Assembly: GCA_900893395.1 (NCBI GenBank)
Contig: CAAHFI010072523.1
Location: 1 to 26,289 of the forward strand
DNA from: Euglena gracilis
Lineage: Eukaryota; Euglenozoa; Euglenophyceae; Euglenales; Euglenaceae
DNA length: 26,289 nt
Direction of reading: 5' to 3'
Position 1 is the stretch's first letter, and the number at the start of each line of letters is the position of its first letter. The translations under genes and the position numbers were made by a program. The notes beneath the pieces were generated by a model, which was not told the origin of the DNA, made no database searches, and saw only the letters and a list, made by a program, of their open reading frames with translations. This document shows positions 22,901 to 26,289 of the stretch, in pieces.

Positions 22901-25444
22901 AATAACGGACGCCCCAAAAACGTCATTTTTCGGCCATTTTCGGCCGAAATCGGCTGCGCCGGCGCTCCAAAAACGAGCGCTCTGCCCCGGCTAGAGGTCG
23001 GCGATCCTTTACCTACTGTTGCGAAGGGCGGCGGGCGATAGGCGCAATTTTGCCCGCGGCGGGCGTGCGTAAAACGCAGCAGTTACCGCCCGGGAGGCGC
23101 AAAATAGCACGTAATTAACGGACGCCCCAAAAACGTCATTTTTCGGCCATTTTCGGCCGAAATCGGCTGCGCCGGCGCTCCAAAAACGAGCGCTCTGCCC
23201 CGGCTAGAGGTCGGCGATCCTTTACCTAACTGTTGCGAAGGGCGGCGGGCGGATAGGCGCAATTTTGCCCGCGGCGGGCGTGCGTAAAACGCAGCAGTTA
23301 CCGCCCGGGAGGCGCAAAATAGCACGTAATTAACGGACGCCCCAAAAAGTCATTTTTCGGCCATTTTCGGCCGAAATCGGCTGCGCCGGCGCTCCAAAAA
23401 CGAGCGCTCTGCCCCGGCTAGAGGTCGGCGATCCTTTACCTAACTGTTGCGAAGGGCGGCGGGCGGATAGGCGCAATTTTGCCCGCGGCGGGCGTGCGTA
23501 AAACGCAGCAGTTACCGCCCGGGAGGCGCAAAATAGCACGTAATTAACGGACGCCCCAAAAACGTCATTTTTCGGCCATTTTCGGCCGAAATCGGCTGCG
23601 CCGGCGCTCCAAAAACGAGCGCTCTGCCCCGGCTAGAGGTCGGCGATCCTTTACCTACTGTTGCGAAGGGCGGCGGGCGGATAGGCGCAATTTTGCCCGC
23701 GGCGGGCGTGCGTAAAACGCAGCAGTTACCGCCCGGGAGGCGCAAAATAGCACGTAATTAACGGACGCCCCAAAAAACGTCATTTTTCGGCCATTTTCGG
23801 CCGAAATCGGCTGCGCCGGCGCTCCAAAAACGAGCGCTCTGCCCCGGCTAGAGGTCGGCGATCCTTTACCTACTGTTGCGAAGGGCGGCGGGCGGTAGGC
23901 GCAATTTTGCCCGCGGCGGGCGTGCGTAAAACGCAGCAGTTACCGCCCGGGAGGCGCGCAAAATAGCACGTAATTAACGGACGCCCCAAAAACGTCATTT
24001 TTCGGCCATTTTCGGCCGAAATCGGCTGCGCCGGCGCTCCAAAAACGAGCGCTCTGCCCCGGCTAGAGGTCGGCGATCCTTTACCTACTGTTGCGAAGGG
24101 CGGCGGGCGGATAGGCAATTTTGCCCGCGGCGGGCGTGCGTAAAACGCAGCAGTTACCGCCCGGGAGGCGCAAAATAGCACGTAATAACGGACGCCCAAA
24201 AACGTCATTTTTCGGCCATTTTCGGCCGAAATCGGCTGCGCCGGCGCTCCAAAAACGAGCGCTCTGCCCCGGCTAGAGGTCGGCGATCCTTTACCTACTG
24301 TTGCGAAGGGCGGCGGGCGGATAGGCGCAATTTTGCCCGCGGGCGTGCGTAAAACGCAGCAGTTACCGCCCGGGAGGCGCAAAATAGCACGTAATAACGG
24401 ACGCCCCAAAAACGTCATTTTTCGGCCATTTTCGGCCGAAATCGGCTGCGCCGGCGCTCCAAAAACGAGCGCTCTGCCCCGGCTAGAGGTCGGCGATCCT
24501 TTACCTAACTGTTGCGAAGGGCGGCGGGGGATAGGCGCAATTTTGCCCGCGGCGGGCGTGCGTAAAACGCAGCAGTTACCGCCCGGGAGGCGCAAAATAG
24601 CACGTAATTAACGGACGCCCCCAAAAACGTCATTTTTCGGCCATTTTCGGCCGAAATCGGCTGCGCCGGCGCTCCAAAAACGAGCGCTCTGCCCCGGCTA
24701 GAGGTCGGCGATCCTTTACCTAACTGTTGCGAAGGGCGGCGGGCGGATAGGCGCAATTTTGCCCGCGGCGGGCGTGCGTAAAACGCAGCAGTTACCGCCC
24801 GGGAGGCGCAAAATAGCACGTAATAACGGACGCCCCAAAAACGTCATTTTTCGGCCATTTTCGGCCGAAATCGGCTGCGCCGGCGCTCCAAAAACGAGCG
24901 CTCTGCCCCGGCTAGAGGTCGGCGATCCTTTAATGACTGTTGCGAAGGGGGGGCGGATAGGCGCAATTTTGCCCGCGGCGGGCGTGCGTAAAACGCAGCA
25001 GTTACCGCCCGGGAGGCGCAAAATAGCACGTAATTAACGGACGCCCCAAAAAACGTCATTTTTCGGCCATTTTCGGCCGAAATCGGCTGCGCCGGCGCTC
25101 CAAAAACGAGCGCTCTGCCCCGGCTAGAGGTCGGCGATCCTTTACCTAACTGTTGCGAAGGGCGGCGGGCGGATAGGCGCAATTTTGCCCGCGGCGGGCG
25201 TGCGTAAAACGCAGCGTTACCGCCCGGGAGGCGCAAAATAGCACGTAATAACGGACGCCCCAAAAACGTCATTTTTCGGCCATTTTCGGCCGAAATCGGC
25301 TGCGCCGGCGCTCCAAAAACGAGCGCTCTGCCCCGGCTAGAGGTCGGCGATCCTTTACCTACTGTTGCGAAGGGCGGCGGGCGGATAGGCGCAATTTTGC
25401 CCGCGGCGGGCGTGCGTAAAACGCAGCAGTTACCGCCCGGGAGG

Positions 25445-26289
25445 CGCAAAATAGCACGTAATAACGGACGCCCCAAAAACGTCATTTTCGGCCATTTTCG
25501 GCCGAAATCGGCTGCGCCGGCGCTCCAAAAACGAGCGCTCTGCCCCGGCTAGAGGTCGGCGATCCTTTACCTACTGTTGCGAAGGGCGGCGGGCGGATAG
25601 GCGCAATTTTGCCCGCGGCGGGCGTGCGTAAAACGCAGCAGTTACCGCCCGGGAGGCGCAAAATAGCACGTAATAACGGACGCCCCAAAAACGTCATTTT
25701 CGGCCATTTTCGGCCGAAATCGGCTGCGCCGGCGCTCCAAAAACGAGCGCTCTGCCCGGCTAGAGGTCGGCGATCCTTTACCTGACTGTTGCGAAGGGCG
25801 GCGGGCGGATAGGCGCAATTTTGCCCGCGGCGGCGTGCGTAAAACGCAGCAGTTACCGCCCGGGAGGCGCAAAATAGCACGTAATAACGGACGCCCCAAA
25901 AAACGTCATTTTCGGCCGTTTTCGGCCGAAATCGGCTGCGCCGGCGCTCCAAAAACGAGCGCTCTGCCCCGGCTAGAGGTCGGCGATCCTTTACCTGACT
26001 GTTGCGAAGGGCGGCGGGCGGATAGGCGCAATTTTGCCCGCGGCGGGCGTGCGTAAAACGCAGCAGTTACCGCCCGGGAGGCGCAAAATAGCACGTAATA
26101 ACGGACGCCCCAAAAACGTCATTTTCGGCCATTTTCGGCCGAAATCGGCTGCGCCGGCGCTCCAAAAACGAGCGCTCTGCCCCGGCTAGAGGTCGGCGAT
26201 CCTTTACCTACTGTTGCGAAGGGCGGCGGGCGGATAGGCGCAATTTTGCCCGCGGGGCGTGCGTAAAACGCAGCGTTACCGCCGGGAGG
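25445..26289. repeat. Local subgroup of the last four family B units
   Basis: The four units starting at 25445, 25658, 25870 and 26084 share both the TAATAACGG variant and the four-T form of CGTCATTTTCGG. That pair of variants occurs together only occasionally elsewhere in the block. One of them also has a rare true substitution, A to G at 25918, turning GGCCATTTTCGG into GGCCGTTTTCGG. Shared variants in neighbouring units are expected from local unequal exchange or short-range duplication. The final bases also show extra deletions near 26250-26285, resembling the left edge. Confidence 0.55.

Larger units (their letters stand above)
1..26289. repeat. Satellite DNA array, ~215-bp unit, ~126 tandem copies
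   Basis: Landmark motifs such as CTAGAGGTCGGCGATCC and CGTAAAACGCAGCAGTTACC recur every 175-217 bases through the whole window, always in the same orientation and order. No spacer or foreign sequence interrupts them. Hand counting of the GCGCTCCAAAAACGAGCGC landmark gives about 70 copies left of 14355 and 56 to the right. Both ends of the window fall inside the array, so its true size is unknown and exceeds 26 kb. The unit is about 62% G+C with about 33 CpG dinucleotides. No gene, promoter or terminator could be supported anywhere in it. I infer a eukaryotic satellite because arrays of this size and uniformity without coding content are typical of eukaryotic heterochromatin. The family is not one I recognise. 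Confidence 0.97.
14355..26289. repeat. Satellite block B (family B units, 215-bp consensus)
   Basis: There are 56 units; the last, from 26084, stops just short of its end at the window edge. They start about every 213 bp, for example at 19467, 19682 and 19897, which are exactly 215 apart. Diagnostic bases against family A are AATTA in GTAATTAACGG, CCCC before a run of five A, CGTCA in place of CGTCG, GAAATCGG, GCGCCGGCG, GCGCTCTGCC, CCTGACTG and GGATAGG. Copies are far more alike than in block A, and many match the consensus exactly. Recurring variants are TAATAACGG, four instead of five T after CGTCA, GGTAGG, and CCTACTG or CCTAACTG. I saw no stable higher-order period. Confidence 0.95.
16904..26289. 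repeat. Right part of block B with CCTACTG and CCTAACTG variants
   Basis: By hand tally, 21 of the first 26 family B units carry CCTGACTG. Of the last 30 (from 19897) only four do, while 18 carry CCTACTG and six carry CCTAACTG (near 21303, 23225, 23440, 24507, 24718 and 25145). CCTAACTG keeps the family A base at the first variable column and the family B base at the second, so it is intermediate. The change is gradual from about 16904 onward rather than a sharp border. Confidence 0.7.

Noticed and set aside
23870-24595. Open reading frame of 241 codons on the minus strand in block B
   Set aside because: One minus-strand frame of the family B unit happens to have no stop codon. The 215-bp period and small indels chain such frames together. 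Many equivalent frames exist along the block, and none has a conserved start or ribosome-binding context.
1-26289. Tandem repeats encoding a repetitive protein
   Set aside because: The family B unit is 215 bp, not a multiple of three, and single-base length changes are frequent with no preservation of frame. Divergence shows no codon pattern.
1-26289. CRISPR array
   Set aside because: The full 215-bp unit is conserved. There are no short repeats alternating with unique spacers, and no cas genes.
14355-26289. Higher-order repeat made of several units
   Set aside because: TAATTAA/TAATAA and GGATAGG/GGTAGG variants alternate in places, but listing all 56 units gave no stable multi-unit period.
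1-26289. Ribosomal DNA spacer repeats or an rRNA gene
   Set aside because: No rRNA sequence or other transcribed-unit landmark is seen anywhere. A spacer origin cannot be excluded but nothing supports it.
1-26289. Transposon or LTR element arranged in tandem
   Set aside because: No transposase or reverse transcriptase frame, no terminal repeats bounding a unit, and no target-site duplications. The only short duplication is the 7-base one at the A/B junction, which is internal to the array.

Overview
The whole 26,289-base window is one uninterrupted satellite DNA array. A unit of about 215 bp, roughly 62% G+C, repeats head to tail in one orientation about 126 times, from the first base to the last. 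I found no protein-coding gene, RNA gene, transposon, CRISPR array or unique sequence. Open reading frames exist on both strands, but they are periodic by-products of a stop-poor, GC-rich repeat. They change frame from unit to unit and resemble no family I know.

There are two blocks. Block A (1-14354, about 70 units) has an inferred full unit of 216 bp. Block B (14355-26289, 56 units) has a 215-bp unit. The two consensus units differ at about 13 positions plus one base of length, near 6%. Five of those differences sit side by side. The switch is abrupt, with no mixed units, and at the switch point a 7-base piece is present twice (14341-14354). Inside block B one column drifts from G to A toward the right, and the last units share variants, which suggests local homogenisation.

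Copy quality is uneven. Units in the first 2.7 kb average only about 192 bp because many single bases are missing. Units average about 205 bp up to 6 kb, about 211 bp in the rest of block A and about 213 bp in block B. Almost all the differences are missing bases, and substitutions are rare. That looks more like long-read consensus error at a contig edge than biological decay, so single-base differences in block A should not be trusted.

The unit has internal order that both families keep. Four A/T tracts are spaced 10-10.5 bp apart, as in bent or nucleosome-positioning DNA. There is a palindrome centred on CGGCCG, a GCGCTC/GAGCGC inverted repeat around an A-tract, and a nested set of short stems at the end of the unit.

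A homogeneous, non-coding array larger than 26 kb points to a eukaryotic nuclear genome, perhaps heterochromatic, centromeric or subtelomeric. That is inference. High CpG density with little TG/CA decay suggests a lineage with little CpG methylation loss, or a recent amplification. I do not recognise the family and cannot name the organism.
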